DNA of 64,000 nucleotides from Microvirga sp. 3-52 (GCF_018383585.1 NZ_JAHAMK010000006.1:91390-155389), one strand, 5' to 3'. Counted from the first letter of the stretch, positions 54,025-62,528 are shown. The notes: generated from the letters alone by a model not told the origin. Made by a program: numbers and translations.

Positions 54025-54075
54025 CTTCGAGGGCAGAATCGCGCCTGAAAGGGCAGCAGCCGATCTGTCGGCTGC
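54025..54075 (-). promoter_or_regulatory. Leader with hairpin, copy B
   Basis: The hairpin is GCAGCCGA/TCGGCTGC with a TCTG loop (54056-54063 with 54068-54075). It starts 24 bases before the 73-residue gene. The arms differ from copy A while pairing is kept. Confidence 0.5.
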
Positions 54076-54190
54076 CGACATCCTGGACCTAGAACGACAA
54101 TACGGCTTTTGAGAGGAGACCTGTGGCGTCGATGACCGTCGCCCCGAAGCGCTTGGGAAGGAAGCCGAGACAGACGGTGAACATCGGGAC

Positions 54191-54415
54191 CTAGATGATC
54201 GTCGACCCGTCCGATCGCATGCGGGCGTCTCCGATCTGGCGGACGAGTTTCGCCGCCTCCGCGTCGCTCACATGAATTCGGACCAGGGTCCAGGCATTCT
54301 CCGACTTCCAGAGGCGGAATGAGATCATGAATCCATCGCCATCCTTTTGCGCGTCGGCATGGGTCGCATCGGGCAGATCATACGGCCCGAGGCCATCGAA
54401 GGTCAGCTGTCCCAC
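54191..54415 (-). CDS. 74-residue small protein, unknown
   Basis: A protein of 74 residues starting at GTG 54415 after a GGAGAG site. GDGFMISFRLWKSENAWTLV and HVSDAEAAKLVRQIGDARMR suggest a beta hairpin followed by a helix. There is no signal or metal site. It ends in GSTII. The gap between it and the 73-residue gene (54002-54190) holds the duplicated leader and a possible 23-codon frame at 54123 (GTG, after GAGAGGAGACC) that I cannot support further. Confidence 0.55.
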   Translation of the reverse strand: MGQLTFDGLGPYDLPDATHADAQKDGDGFMISFRLWKSENAWTLVRIHVSDAEAAKLVRQIGDARMRSDGSTII

Positions 54416-54518
54416 TTTTCTCTCCGGTCACGAACACCATCGTCAACGGACAAGGGCCAGACAGGTTCGGAAGCCCATGGGGAGCGATGGATCGCAGTGC
54501 CGCTGCATCGGCTCCTGT

Positions 54519-55241
54519 TCAGAGGTTCGGCGCGATCCTCAGCTCGAGCCGCGCGGAAGCGACGGGCCGGGTGTTGGGAGCAAGCCCATAGCCCAATCTG
54601 ACATTGAGTTCGGACCGGAATCGATCCGCGGGAGTGGTCAGCCGGGTCTGGCCGATGATTTCCGATAGCAGGCCGGTGCTGATGTCCCCGTTCAGGCCAT
54701 CCAGATTCATGCTGGGAGACAGCCGCAGCTCCGTGCTCCACGTGTGAAGAGACAAGTCGAGTGGAATATCCATGGTGCCGCTGACGGATTGCGAATAGCC
54801 GCTCTGGATGCTGTCGACGAAGCCTGCCGTCGACAGGCCGAACCTGACGCCGCCGAGACGCTCCCAATCCCGCGTCAGGAAGGCCTCCCAGGTGGCTTTC
54901 GACGACAGGAGGCTCACCTCGCCGCTGCCGCGGATCAGTTCGGTACCGACCAGAAAATTGTAGTCGTGAAAGGGCTGCATCTTGGCGCCGACCGCCCGGT
55001 CGAAATCCGTCGGCACGAAAGCCTGCATGTCGGAGCGTGCGATGTTGTTCGCCCAGATCTGTGTGCGGTTCAGGCGCGGCGATGAGCGCGGACGGCCCGC
55101 ACGCCGTGCGGCCACGTGGTTGTCCAGCCATGCGGAAGTGATGTTTTCGCTCCAGATCTTCATCTCGTCGGCGACGGACGCAACGGGCATCGCCATCAAT
55201 GCGAGCAGAGGAAAGATCAATCTGCGAATGAGAAGAATCAT
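54519..55241 (-). CDS. Exported protein, possibly a small beta-barrel, unknown
   Basis: A protein of 240 residues with a signal peptide (LIFPLLALMAMPVASVAD) and a mature part of alternating short strands (GSGEVSLLSSKATWEAFLTR, GGVRFGLSTAGFVDSIQSGY, FRSELNVRLGYGL) that ends in LELRIAPNL. The pattern and the aromatic or hydrophobic C-terminus fit a small outer-membrane beta-barrel, but I do not recognise the family. A perfect CtrA-type box (55306-55320) lies 65 bases before the start on this strand. This would suit a cell-cycle-timed envelope protein; the regulatory reading is inference. Confidence 0.7.
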   Translation of the reverse strand: MILLIRRLIFPLLALMAMPVASVADEMKIWSENITSAWLDNHVAARRAGRPRSSPRLNRTQIWANNIARSDMQAFVPTDFDRAVGAKMQPFHDYNFLVGTELIRGSGEVSLLSSKATWEAFLTRDWERLGGVRFGLSTAGFVDSIQSGYSQSVSGTMDIPLDLSLHTWSTELRLSPSMNLDGLNGDISTGLLSEIIGQTRLTTPADRFRSELNVRLGYGLAPNTRPVASARLELRIAPNL

Positions 55242-55305
55242 TGAGGAAACCAGAATAAAATCGTGATCGAAGAGGCAGCAATGCCGTCATTCGAACTGCC
55301 GGTGG

Positions 55306-55320
55306 TTAACGCGACGTTAA
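55306..55320 (-). promoter_or_regulatory. Candidate CtrA-binding box
   Basis: On the minus strand TTAACGTCGCGTTAACCACC reads TTAA-N7-TTAACCa, the full consensus for CtrA. It lies 65 bases upstream of the exported-protein start at 55241. It is also a near-palindrome (TTAACG/CGTTAA). Confidence 0.55.
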
Positions 55321-55500
55321 ATTCACTTCAATTGCCAGAAGTGGCGATTCTTTAGTCAGATCGAGAGCAAAATTTGCTGGCGATTCCGGCCGCGACATCA
55401 GTCGCATGGCGGAAATCGATGCCTGCTTTATCATCAATAACAAAGTGTCGCAGGCGTCGTCGTGCGGCCTCAGAATCATCTTTTCATTGCGGCACGATCG

Positions 55501-55528
55501 AAAACGGCCGGGGGATGCCCGGCCGTTT
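55501..55528 (-). terminator. Rho-independent terminator of the cpdB-like gene
   Basis: AAACGGCCGGG (55502-55512) pairs with CCCGGCCGTTT (55518-55528). On the minus strand it ends in TTTT. Apart from this and the CtrA-type box the 309-base gap 55242-55550 is empty. Confidence 0.9.
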
Positions 55529-55550
55529 AGCATCTCAACAAGGGAAAGAA

Positions 55551-57494
55551 TCAGCCCACGATGCGGTACTTCACGAAACCCTCCGGGGCATCGCCCATCT
55601 TCTCGATCTTGATGCCGGCCGGCTGGTAGTTGGCGGCGTTCGGGCCGGTGGTGAAGGTCATGGTGACGCCGGCGGGCGCAATGAGCGACCAGGAGCCGTC
55701 CGCCTTGGGCGCCACCTCCTTTTTCTCGACGATGTAGCGCATGATCGCATCGCGGGTCAGGTCCGGCGCTTCGAACACGATGGTGGTGCCGTCGGCGCCG
55801 GGGAAGTTGCCGCCGCCGCCCGCGCGGTAGTTGTTGGTCACGACGATGAACTGCTGATCGTCCGTCACGGGCTTGCCGTTATAGGTCAGGTCCTTGATGC
55901 GATGGGCATCGGCGTTCACGACCTTGCCGTTGTCGTCGTAGCGGGAGGCCTGGCTGGGATCGATCTTGTACTGCACGCCGGCGATGACGTCGAAGTTGTA
56001 GGCCGGGAACTTTTGGTTGATGAGATCCTGCTCGCCGCCCTTGGCCACATCGATCTGGTTGTAGATGCCGGCCGAACGCTCGAGCCATTCGCGCACCTGC
56101 GCGCCGGTGATCTTCACCACGCGGATCGTGTTCGGGTAGATGTAGATGTCGGCCATGTCCTTGATGGCGAGCGGACCCGGCTTGATCTCGGTGAAGTAGT
56201 TCGGGCCGCCGCGGCCGCCGGCCTTGAAGGGAGCCGCCGCCGAGAGGATCGGCAGGTCCTTGAAGGGCGAGGCCTTGAGCTGATCGGCCACGTACCAGGC
56301 CTGCGCTTCTGCCACCAGTTTCACGGAGGCATCGTCCGCCACGAGCGAGTAATAGGAATGGATCGGCACCGCCGTCGTGCCGACGGGCTCGCGCACGTAT
56401 TTCAGCGTCGCGTCATGGCCGGCCTGCGCGGCCGCCATCACGGCCGTGTCGGAATCGACCTTCGCCACGACCTTGCGGTCGACGCGGTCGTAGATCGGGC
56501 GCGCCTCGGTGCGGAAATTCGCCACCTTCCAGGCATTGCCGTCCTTGGCCAGTTCGAGATCGATGAGGCCGAGATGGCTGCCCCAGAAGCCGGCCATGAC
56601 GGCAGGCTTGCCGTGCAGTGTGCCGGCCTTCACGTCGACGCCCGGAATGTTGGCGAATTCCTTGCCGCCCGGGAACGTGAAATGCTGGTGGCCGGTGAGG
56701 ATCACGTCGATGCCCTCGACCTTCGCGAGATGCAGCGCCGCGTTCTCCTCGCCGCCCTTGCGCTCCCCGCCGGCGATGCCGGAATGGCAGAGCGCCACGA
56801 CGATGTCGGCGCCGGCCTTCTTCAGGTCCGGCACATGCTTGTTCGCCGCATCGACGATGTCGATCGTGGTGGCCTTGCCGTCGAGATGCGACTTGTCCCA
56901 CTGGACGATCTGCGGCGGCACGAATCCGATCACGCCGACCTTGATCGTCTGCTTCGCGCCGCTCTCATCGGTGAACTGCCGGTCGAGCACGAGCCAGGGC
57001 TTGAGCAGGGTCTCGCCGTTCGCCTTGATGACATTGGCGCAGACCAGCGGGAATTTCGCCGCGCCGAGCGAGTTCTGCAGGAACTCGAGTCCGTAGTTGA
57101 ACTCGTGATTGCCGAGCGTGCCGCAATCGTAGTTGAGCTCGTTCATGGCGGCGACCATGGGATGCACGTCGCCCGCCTTCATACCTTTGCGATAGGCGAC
57201 GAAATCGCCGAGCGGCGAGCCCTGAATCAGGTCGCCGTTGTCGAAGAGCAGGCTGTTCCTGGCCTCGGCCCGCGCCCCCTTCACGAGGGTCGCGGTGCGC
57301 GCCAGGCCCACCGTGTCGTCGGCCGCGTCGCGGTAATAGTCATAAGGGAAGATGTTCACGTGAAGGTCGGTGGTCTCCAGGATGCGGAGCTTCACGACCG
57401 GACCGGCCGCCCAGGCGAACCGTTGCGTTCCGGCGACCGCGGCAGCGGCCACGCCGGTCTGCAGGACGCGGCGGCGGGTGATGGAGTGTGTCAT
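55551..57494 (-). CDS. cpdB: Bifunctional 2',3'-cyclic-nucleotide 2'-phosphodiesterase/3'-nucleotidase
   Basis: A periplasmic enzyme of 647 residues that releases phosphate from cyclic nucleotides and 3'-nucleotides. A twin-arginine leader (SITRRRVLQTG and a hydrophobic run to AWA) implies folded export through Tat. The metallophosphoesterase domain has TTDLHVNIFPYDYY, FDNGDLIQGSPLGD, TLGNHEFNYGL and GHQHFTFPG. The C-terminal nucleotidase domain has NYFTEIKPGPLAIKDMADIY and the substrate region VVTNNYRAGGGGNFPG. It is transcribed alone; a terminator follows, and a palindrome-rich gap lies upstream. Confidence 0.93.
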   Translation of the reverse strand: MTHSITRRRVLQTGVAAAAVAGTQRFAWAAGPVVKLRILETTDLHVNIFPYDYYRDAADDTVGLARTATLVKGARAEARNSLLFDNGDLIQGSPLGDFVAYRKGMKAGDVHPMVAAMNELNYDCGTLGNHEFNYGLEFLQNSLGAAKFPLVCANVIKANGETLLKPWLVLDRQFTDESGAKQTIKVGVIGFVPPQIVQWDKSHLDGKATTIDIVDAANKHVPDLKKAGADIVVALCHSGIAGGERKGGEENAALHLAKVEGIDVILTGHQHFTFPGGKEFANIPGVDVKAGTLHGKPAVMAGFWGSHLGLIDLELAKDGNAWKVANFRTEARPIYDRVDRKVVAKVDSDTAVMAAAQAGHDATLKYVREPVGTTAVPIHSYYSLVADDASVKLVAEAQAWYVADQLKASPFKDLPILSAAAPFKAGGRGGPNYFTEIKPGPLAIKDMADIYIYPNTIRVVKITGAQVREWLERSAGIYNQIDVAKGGEQDLINQKFPAYNFDVIAGVQYKIDPSQASRYDDNGKVVNADAHRIKDLTYNGKPVTDDQQFIVVTNNYRAGGGGNFPGADGTTIVFEAPDLTRDAIMRYIVEKKEVAPKADGSWSLIAPAGVTMTFTTGPNAANYQPAGIKIEKMGDAPEGFVKYRIVG

Positions 57495-57617
57495 GGTCTT
57501 CCCTCGGCTTGTCTTTTTGCGAAACAGCGCTCGCCTGTAGCCGAGAGAAGCACAGGTTTTGTGACAAGATCAATATAGCTGGCTAAGGGGCGCCCGTAAT
57601 TCACTCCCTCGTTCATC

Positions 57618-57649
57618 CGTCATCACCGGCCTTGTGCCGGCGATCCCGC
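57618..57649. repeat. REP-like element, half copy (orientation A)
   Basis: CGTCATCACCGGCCTTGTGC and the closing CCGGCGATCCCG form the left hairpin only. A matching end, GGCCATGACG (57788-57797), lies 140 bases on, beyond a different palindrome. Confidence 0.65.
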
Positions 57650-57665
57650 TCTCAACACCCTCTCA

Positions 57666-57767
57666 CCTCATCCTGAGGAGCAAACAAAGTTTGCGTCTCG
57701 AAGGAGCGTCCGGAGAGCACTGGATCCTCCTTCGAGACGGTCGCTTCGCGACCTCCTCAGGATGAGG
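57666..57767. repeat. Large nested palindrome (CCTCATCCTGAGGAG family)
   Basis: CCTCATCCTGAGGAG (57666-57680) pairs with CTCCTCAGGATGAGG (57753-57767). Inside, GTCTCGAAGGA (57695-57705) pairs with TCCTTCGAGAC (57728-57738), and GGTCGCTTCGCGACC is a small hairpin. This type of repeat is common in Bradyrhizobium and relatives. With the half element it fills the 313-base gap. Confidence 0.85.
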
Positions 57768-57807
57768 GCGTAGGATTGGAGAAGGACGGCCATGACGTGA
57801 GCGGGCG

Positions 57808-58959
57808 TCAGCCCTGCAGCGCCGTATCGAGATCCCGATAAAGGTCCTCCACGTCCTCGATCCCGGTGGAGAGGCGCAGGAGGTCCGGCGGGCACGGGGT
57901 GCCCGGGCCCTCGATGGAGGCGCGGTGCTCGATCAGGCTCTCGACGCCGCCGAGCGAGGTCGCCCGCTTCCACAGGCCGACCCGCGCGGCGGTGCGGATC
58001 GCCGCGGCCTCGCCGTCCGAGACCTGGATCGAGAGCATGTAGCCGAAGCCGTTCTCCATCTGCCGGGCGGCGATGTCATGGCCCGGATGCTGCGGCAGGC
58101 CGGGATAGAGCACGCGGGCCACTTTCGGGTGAGCGGAGAACCGCTGCGCCAGATCGAGCGCGCTTTTCGCCTGCGCGGCAGTCCTGACGTGGAGCGTGCG
58201 CATGCCGCGCATGAGGAGATAGGCCTCAAAGGGGCCGAGGATGGCGCCCTGCATCTTGCGGATGGAGGCGATCCGCGTCCAGAACGCGTCGGCCTTCGCG
58301 CCCGCGAGCGCGCCCGCCACCACGTCGGAGTGGCCGTTCAACACCTTGGTGGCCGCATGCATGACGATGTCAGCGCCGAGGTTAAGCGGCCGCGTGTGGA
58401 TCGGCGACGCGGTGGTGGAATCGACCGCGAGGCGCGCACCGGCCGCGTGGGCGATGTCGGCGGCCGCCGCGATATCGGTGATGGTCCAGAGCGGGTTCGA
58501 GGGCGTCTCGACCCAGACCAGCTTGGTCTCGCCGGGCTTCACGGCGGCCCTTAAGGAATCGAGGTTGTCGGTCTCGACGAAATCGACCTTGAGGCCCCAG
58601 CGCACGGCCTCCGTCATCAGCCAGCTGCGCAGGGCCCAGTACATCACCTTGGAGGCCACGATATGATCGCCGGGATCGAGCGCCTGGAACACGGCGGTCG
58701 CCGCCGCCATGCCGGACGAGAACAGCAGCGCGCCGGCCTCGGCCTCCTCCAGCATGGCCAGGACCTCTTCCGCCTCGCGGATGGTGGCGTTGTCGGGCCG
58801 GCCATAAACGAAGCCGGACGAATAGGCATTGTCCTCGTCGCGGATATAGGTGGTCGCCACATGGATCGGCGGCACGACCGCTTTCGTGATCGGATCCACA
58901 TGGCCCATGGCCTGAGCGGTCAGGCTGCGCTTCGACCATGGGGAACGCGATGACGACAT
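57808..58959 (-). CDS. metC: Cystathionine beta-lyase
   Basis: A PLP enzyme of the Cys/Met metabolism family, 383 residues. It cleaves cystathionine to homocysteine, pyruvate and ammonia in methionine synthesis. The PLP lysine is Lys205 in HAATKVLNGHSDVV. SSGMAAATAVFQALDPGDHI, SGFVYGRPDNATI and VDSTTASPIHTRPLNLGADI are family signatures. Cystathionine gamma-synthase or gamma-lyase activity cannot be ruled out by sequence alone. GGAGG before ATG 58959 fixes the start; the open frame runs 36 codons further. It is divergent from tspO by 75 bases. Confidence 0.9.
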   Translation of the reverse strand: MSSSRSPWSKRSLTAQAMGHVDPITKAVVPPIHVATTYIRDEDNAYSSGFVYGRPDNATIREAEEVLAMLEEAEAGALLFSSGMAAATAVFQALDPGDHIVASKVMYWALRSWLMTEAVRWGLKVDFVETDNLDSLRAAVKPGETKLVWVETPSNPLWTITDIAAAADIAHAAGARLAVDSTTASPIHTRPLNLGADIVMHAATKVLNGHSDVVAGALAGAKADAFWTRIASIRKMQGAILGPFEAYLLMRGMRTLHVRTAAQAKSALDLAQRFSAHPKVARVLYPGLPQHPGHDIAARQMENGFGYMLSIQVSDGEAAAIRTAARVGLWKRATSLGGVESLIEHRASIEGPGTPCPPDLLRLSTGIEDVEDLYRDLDTALQG

Positions 58960-59034
58960 GAGGGAACCTCCGAAGAGCGTGACAGGTTTCGTCACGGGAT
59001 AAATCGACGCGCATCTCATAAAGGGATTTCGAGC

Positions 59035-59544
59035 ATGCATACAGATCAAACTTCGCCGGACAGCCATGCAATGCCGCGGCTGCCGCGCTTCCTCACGGCC
59101 GTGCTGCCGGTGGTCGCGGTGGCCGTGTCGGCGAGCCTGATCACGCAGCCGAACATCCCGACCTGGTATGCGAACCTGCAGAAGCCGGGCTTCACGCCCC
59201 CGAACTGGGCCTTCCCGGTCGCCTGGACGCTGCTCTATACCATGATGGCCTATGCGCTCTGGCGCATTCTCGCCCTGCCGGAGAACCGGCCCGGCCGCGC
59301 GGCGGCCATCGTGGCCTTTTTCGTGCAGCTCGTCCTGAACGGGACGTGGTCCTTCGCCTTCTTCGGCGGCCGGAGCCCGCTTGCGGGCCTCGTCGTCATC
59401 GCGGCCCTGATCGTGGCGATCCTCGTCACGATCCGCGCCTTCTGGAGGCTCGACCGCCCGGCAGGCCTTCTGCTCGTGCCCTATCTCGCGTGGGTCTGCT
59501 ACGCGACCCTGCTCAACGGGACGATCTGGCAGCTGAACGGTTAG
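59035..59544 (+). CDS. TspO/MBR family protein
   Basis: An integral membrane protein of 169 residues with five helices, the TspO fold. TWYANLQKPGFTPPNWAFPV, VAWTLLYTMMAYALWRILAL and the C-terminal VCYATLLNGTIWQLN contain the conserved Trp and Pro residues of the tetrapyrrole/cholesterol-recognition site. In Rhodobacter TspO modulates tetrapyrrole export and responds to oxygen; here no pigment genes are near. AAAGGGA supports ATG 59035; ATG 59071 is possible. Confidence 0.9.
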   Translation: MHTDQTSPDSHAMPRLPRFLTAVLPVVAVAVSASLITQPNIPTWYANLQKPGFTPPNWAFPVAWTLLYTMMAYALWRILALPENRPGRAAAIVAFFVQLVLNGTWSFAFFGGRSPLAGLVVIAALIVAILVTIRAFWRLDRPAGLLLVPYLAWVCYATLLNGTIWQLNG

Positions 59545-59622
59545 TCTGGGATTTCCCCGAACAGCCTCCTCAGAGACATACTAAGATCGCCTTGGGGCTT
59601 GCTCATCACGCGCTTTTTTCAC

Positions 59623-59711
59623 CGTCATGGCCGGCTCGTCCCGGCCGTCCCGTTCCTGTGGAGCGCCGCGCTTCAATCAATCGGGATCACCGGCACAAGG
59701 CCGGTGATGAC
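59623..59711. repeat. REP-like two-hairpin element, copy 8 (orientation B)
   Basis: Begins CGTCATGGCCGGCTCGTCCC and ends GGCCGGTGATGAC. The spacer GAGCGCCGCGCTTCAATC is a near match to copies 6 and 9. Confidence 0.88.
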
Positions 59712-59781
59712 CTGGGAGGGTAAGATGCCCCTCGACGAGCCAGCCTCTCAGATTGACGGCGGCGTCTTTGGGAAATGCGCC

Positions 59782-60357
59782 TTATTCCGGCTTGTCGAAC
59801 AGATCCGGGCTGTTGTCGAGGTGATCGACCACGCCGACGAAGGGAAGCTGGCGATAGGAATGGGCCACGTCCATGCCGTAGCCGACGACGAAGACGTCGG
59901 GGCAGGTGAAGCCCACGTAATCCGGGTGAATCGATACAGCGCGCTTGCCGGGCTTTTCCAGCAGCACGGCAGTCCTCACGCTCTTGGCGCCGCGTGCCAT
60001 GAGGAGGTCCTTGGCGAAGGTGACCGTGCGGCCGGACTCAAGGATGTCGTCCACGAGCAGCACGTCGCGTCCGCGCACGTCGCTTTCCACGTCGCGCAGA
60101 ATCGTCACGTTGCCGGTGGAAACCGTGCCGTCGAGATAGCTCGACAGGTGCACGAACTCGACCTGTGGCGCCAGCCCGCTGCGATGCAAGGCGCGGATCA
60201 GGTCCGCGGCGAACATGAAGCTGCCCTTGAGCACGGCGACGACGAGGAGGTTCTCGGGCTTGGCGGCCGCGATCTCCTGAGCCAGCGCCTCGTTGCGCCT
60301 GGCGATCGTGTCTTCGTCGAAGAGAACCCGGATACGGGGAGCAGCGGCCATCGTCAT
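59782..60357 (-). CDS. hpt: Hypoxanthine phosphoribosyltransferase
   Basis: Purine salvage: converts hypoxanthine, and often guanine, plus PRPP to IMP or GMP. The 191 residues contain the PRPP loop VLLVDDILESGRTVTFAKDL, the flexible-loop Ser-Tyr (HLSSYLDGTVSTGNV), and the base-recognition region KRAVSIHPDYVGFTCPDVFV followed by VGYGMD. ATG 60357 and ATG 60351 are both usable. It is divergent from ftsE across a 485-base, repeat-filled gap. In other Hyphomicrobiales hpt and ftsEX are also neighbours. Confidence 0.95.
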   Translation of the reverse strand: MTMAAAPRIRVLFDEDTIARRNEALAQEIAAAKPENLLVVAVLKGSFMFAADLIRALHRSGLAPQVEFVHLSSYLDGTVSTGNVTILRDVESDVRGRDVLLVDDILESGRTVTFAKDLLMARGAKSVRTAVLLEKPGKRAVSIHPDYVGFTCPDVFVVGYGMDVAHSYRQLPFVGVVDHLDNSPDLFDKPE

Positions 60358-60463
60358 TCATCCAGCAAAGAAGTCAAAAGCCCTTGGGCTTACCTCTTCA
60401 CGACCATGCCTGAACGAGGATGTCAAACGGACTTGATGACTTTTGCGGCTGATCGAGGCTCCA

Positions 60464-60562
60464 GTGTCATCCCCGGCCGCTGCGCTGCGGCCGGGAAGGG
60501 AATCCATCAGCCCGGCGCTTGTCGTTGAATCTCTTTTCCGCGCTTCGCTCGCCGGGATGCCA
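60464..60562. repeat. GTGTCATTCCCGG palindromic element, copy 3
   Basis: Begins GTGTCATCCCCGGCCGCTGC, and CTTCGCTCGCCGGGATGCCA closes it. CGGCCGCTGCGCTGCGGCCG is an internal hairpin. Confidence 0.62.
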
Positions 60563-60570
60563 GCCACGGT

Positions 60571-60660
60571 CGTCATGGCCGGCCCTGTGCCGGCCATCCC
60601 GATCGGACGAGCGCCGTGCTTTTCCGCATCGGGATCACCGGGACGAGCCCGGTGATGACG
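60571..60660. repeat. REP-like two-hairpin element, copy 9 (orientation B)
   Basis: Begins CGTCATGGCCGGCCCTGTGC and ends in GAGCCCGGTGATGACG. It abuts the second-family palindrome, as copy 6 does at 46.3 kb. The remainder of the 485-base gap (60661-60842) holds no gene. Confidence 0.88.
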
Positions 60661-60842
60661 GGGAGAGTGTCAGAGGAACGCCCTCGCCCTTCCCTCCTGC
60701 GGCAATGTCCCGCGAAACGCTCGCTTCCCGTCGCGGTCCGGCAAGTTTATGGCTTGCTAACCATGCAGGGGCGATAAGGAAGCGAATCGCGGTCTTCATC
60801 CGCCACAAGAACCGACAACCTCCAAGGATGGCTTGAGCACGC

Positions 60843-61547
60843 GTGAGGGCGCTTTACGACGAGGACTACGATGAGGGCGCGGCTCCGTCCGTGCACTTCG
60901 AGAACGTGGGCGTACGCTACGGCATGGGGCCCGAGGTCCTGCGCGACCTGACCTTCTCCATCGAGCCCAATTCCTTCCAGTTCCTCACCGGCCCCTCCGG
61001 CGCCGGCAAGACGACGCTTCTGCGGCTGATCCTCATGTCGGTGAAGCCGACCCGCGGCCTGATCTCCCTGTTCGGCGAGGACGTGTCGCGGATTTCCAAG
61101 GACGACCTGACCGGTGTCCGCCGCCGCATGGGCGTGGTCTTCCAGGATTTCCGCCTCCTCGACCACCTCACCACCTACGAGAACGTGGCGCTGCCGCTCC
61201 GGGCGCAGGGCAAGGACGAGTCGAGCTACCGGGCCGAGGTGGTGGAGCTTCTGCGCTGGGTGGGTCTTGGCGATCGCATGCACATGCTGCCGCCCGTGCT
61301 CTCCGGCGGCGAGAAGCAGCGCGCCGCCATCGCCCGCGCGCTGATCGTGCGCCCCGACCTACTGCTTGCGGACGAGCCCACCGGCAACGTGGACCCGTCG
61401 CTCGCCCGCCGCCTGCTGCGTCTCTTCATCGAGCTCAACCGGCTCGGAACCTCGGTGGTCATCGCGACCCACGACTTCAGCCTCATGGATCAGCTCGACG
61501 TGCGCCGCCTCGTGCTCGGCGACGGCCGGCTGCATATCGACGAGTGA
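60843..61547 (+). CDS. ftsE: Cell division ATP-binding protein FtsE
   Basis: FtsE is the ATPase of the FtsEX complex, which controls peptidoglycan hydrolases and divisome assembly. The 234 residues have Walker A GPSGAGKTT (50-58), the Q-loop GVVFQDFRLLDHLTTYENVA, signature LSGGEKQRAAIARAL, Walker B LLLADEPTGNVDP and the switch His in IATHDFSLMD. The first 16 residues are acidic and variable; translation starts at GTG 60843 or possibly GTG 60891. It is followed after six bases by ftsX. Confidence 0.95.
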   Translation: MRALYDEDYDEGAAPSVHFENVGVRYGMGPEVLRDLTFSIEPNSFQFLTGPSGAGKTTLLRLILMSVKPTRGLISLFGEDVSRISKDDLTGVRRRMGVVFQDFRLLDHLTTYENVALPLRAQGKDESSYRAEVVELLRWVGLGDRMHMLPPVLSGGEKQRAAIARALIVRPDLLLADEPTGNVDPSLARRLLRLFIELNRLGTSVVIATHDFSLMDQLDVRRLVLGDGRLHIDE

Positions 61548-61553
61548 GCTAAG

Positions 61554-62528
61554 ATGAGCGGCGCGCCCCAACCCCGCCTGAGGAAGGCTGCAGCTTCCGA
61601 CGGGCAGAAGCGCTCCCTGCCGGCCTCCCTGAGCCGGAACGCCCCGCTCGTCCCGGTGGATTCGGCGGGCGGACAGGCGCTCGCCGCGGTCATCGCCATC
61701 CTGACCTTCCTGGCCGCCCTCTGCGCCGGCGGCGCCGAACTGGTCTCGGCCTCCTCCGCCCAGTGGCGCTCCGAGATCGCCCGGGAAGTCACCATCCAGA
61801 TCCGCCCCAACGCCCAGCGCTCCATCGACCAGGACGTGGAGCGCGCCGTGGCCCTGGCCCGGCAGGCGCCGGGCGTGGAGCAGGCCCAGGCCTTCTCTAG
61901 GGAAGAATCCGAGCGCCTGCTCGAGCCCTGGCTCGGCACCGGCCTGGATTTCAAGGACCTGCCGGTGCCGCGCCTGATCGTGATCAAGATCAGGCAGGAC
62001 GCGAAGCCCGATTTCGGCCCGTTGCGGCAATCCCTGCAGCGCGACGTGCCCGGCGCGACCCTCGACGATCATGCCCTCTGGGTCTCGCGGCTCTCGACCA
62101 TGGCCAACACCATCATCGGCGTCGGGGTGTTTCTGGTGGCCCTGGTGCTCGTGGCCGCCGGCCTTGCCGTGATCTTTGCCACGAGAGGCGCCATGGCCGG
62201 CAACCGGGAGGTGGTGGAGGTGCTTCATTTCGTCGGCGCGAACGACGATTTCATCGCCAAGGAATTCCAACGCCGCTTCTTCCGCCTTGGCCTGCGCGGC
62301 AGCGCCATCGGGGCTGCCGCCGCCCTGATCCTCACCCTGATCCTGGGATTCGTGACCCGCTCCTGGCGGGCGAGCCCCACGGGCGACCAGCTCGAGGCGC
62401 TCTTCGGCGCCTTCACCATCAGCTGGACCGGCTATGCGGTGGTCGTCCTCATAGCGCTGCTCGTCGCGCTCATCACCGGCATCGTCTCGCGCCTGACCGT
62501 GAGACGCTTTCTTAACGAAAATGGTTGA
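61554..62528 (+). CDS. ftsX: Cell division protein FtsX
   Basis: The membrane partner of FtsE, 324 residues. After a basic, proline-containing cytoplasmic start, helix 1 (ALAAVIAILTFLAALCAGGA) leads to a periplasmic domain (about 65-190, with REVTIQIRPNAQRSIDQDVE) and three more helices; NREVVEVLHFVGANDDFIAK is the conserved FtsX cytoplasmic loop and LTVRRFLNENG the end. The family passes ATP-driven signals to murein hydrolase activators. It is co-transcribed with ftsE; ydcF follows. Confidence 0.94.
   Translation: MSGAPQPRLRKAAASDGQKRSLPASLSRNAPLVPVDSAGGQALAAVIAILTFLAALCAGGAELVSASSAQWRSEIAREVTIQIRPNAQRSIDQDVERAVALARQAPGVEQAQAFSREESERLLEPWLGTGLDFKDLPVPRLIVIKIRQDAKPDFGPLRQSLQRDVPGATLDDHALWVSRLSTMANTIIGVGVFLVALVLVAAGLAVIFATRGAMAGNREVVEVLHFVGANDDFIAKEFQRRFFRLGLRGSAIGAAAALILTLILGFVTRSWRASPTGDQLEALFGAFTISWTGYAVVVLIALLVALITGIVSRLTVRRFLNENG

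Noticed and set aside
54123-54193. Possible 23-codon gene after a good GAGAGGAGACC ribosome site
   Set aside because: Too short and with no similarity or context to judge; it could be chance.
55374-57578. A 734-codon open frame on the plus strand
   Set aside because: Antisense to the cpdB-like gene, which has metallophosphoesterase motifs and a Tat leader; the shadow has no recognisable motif.
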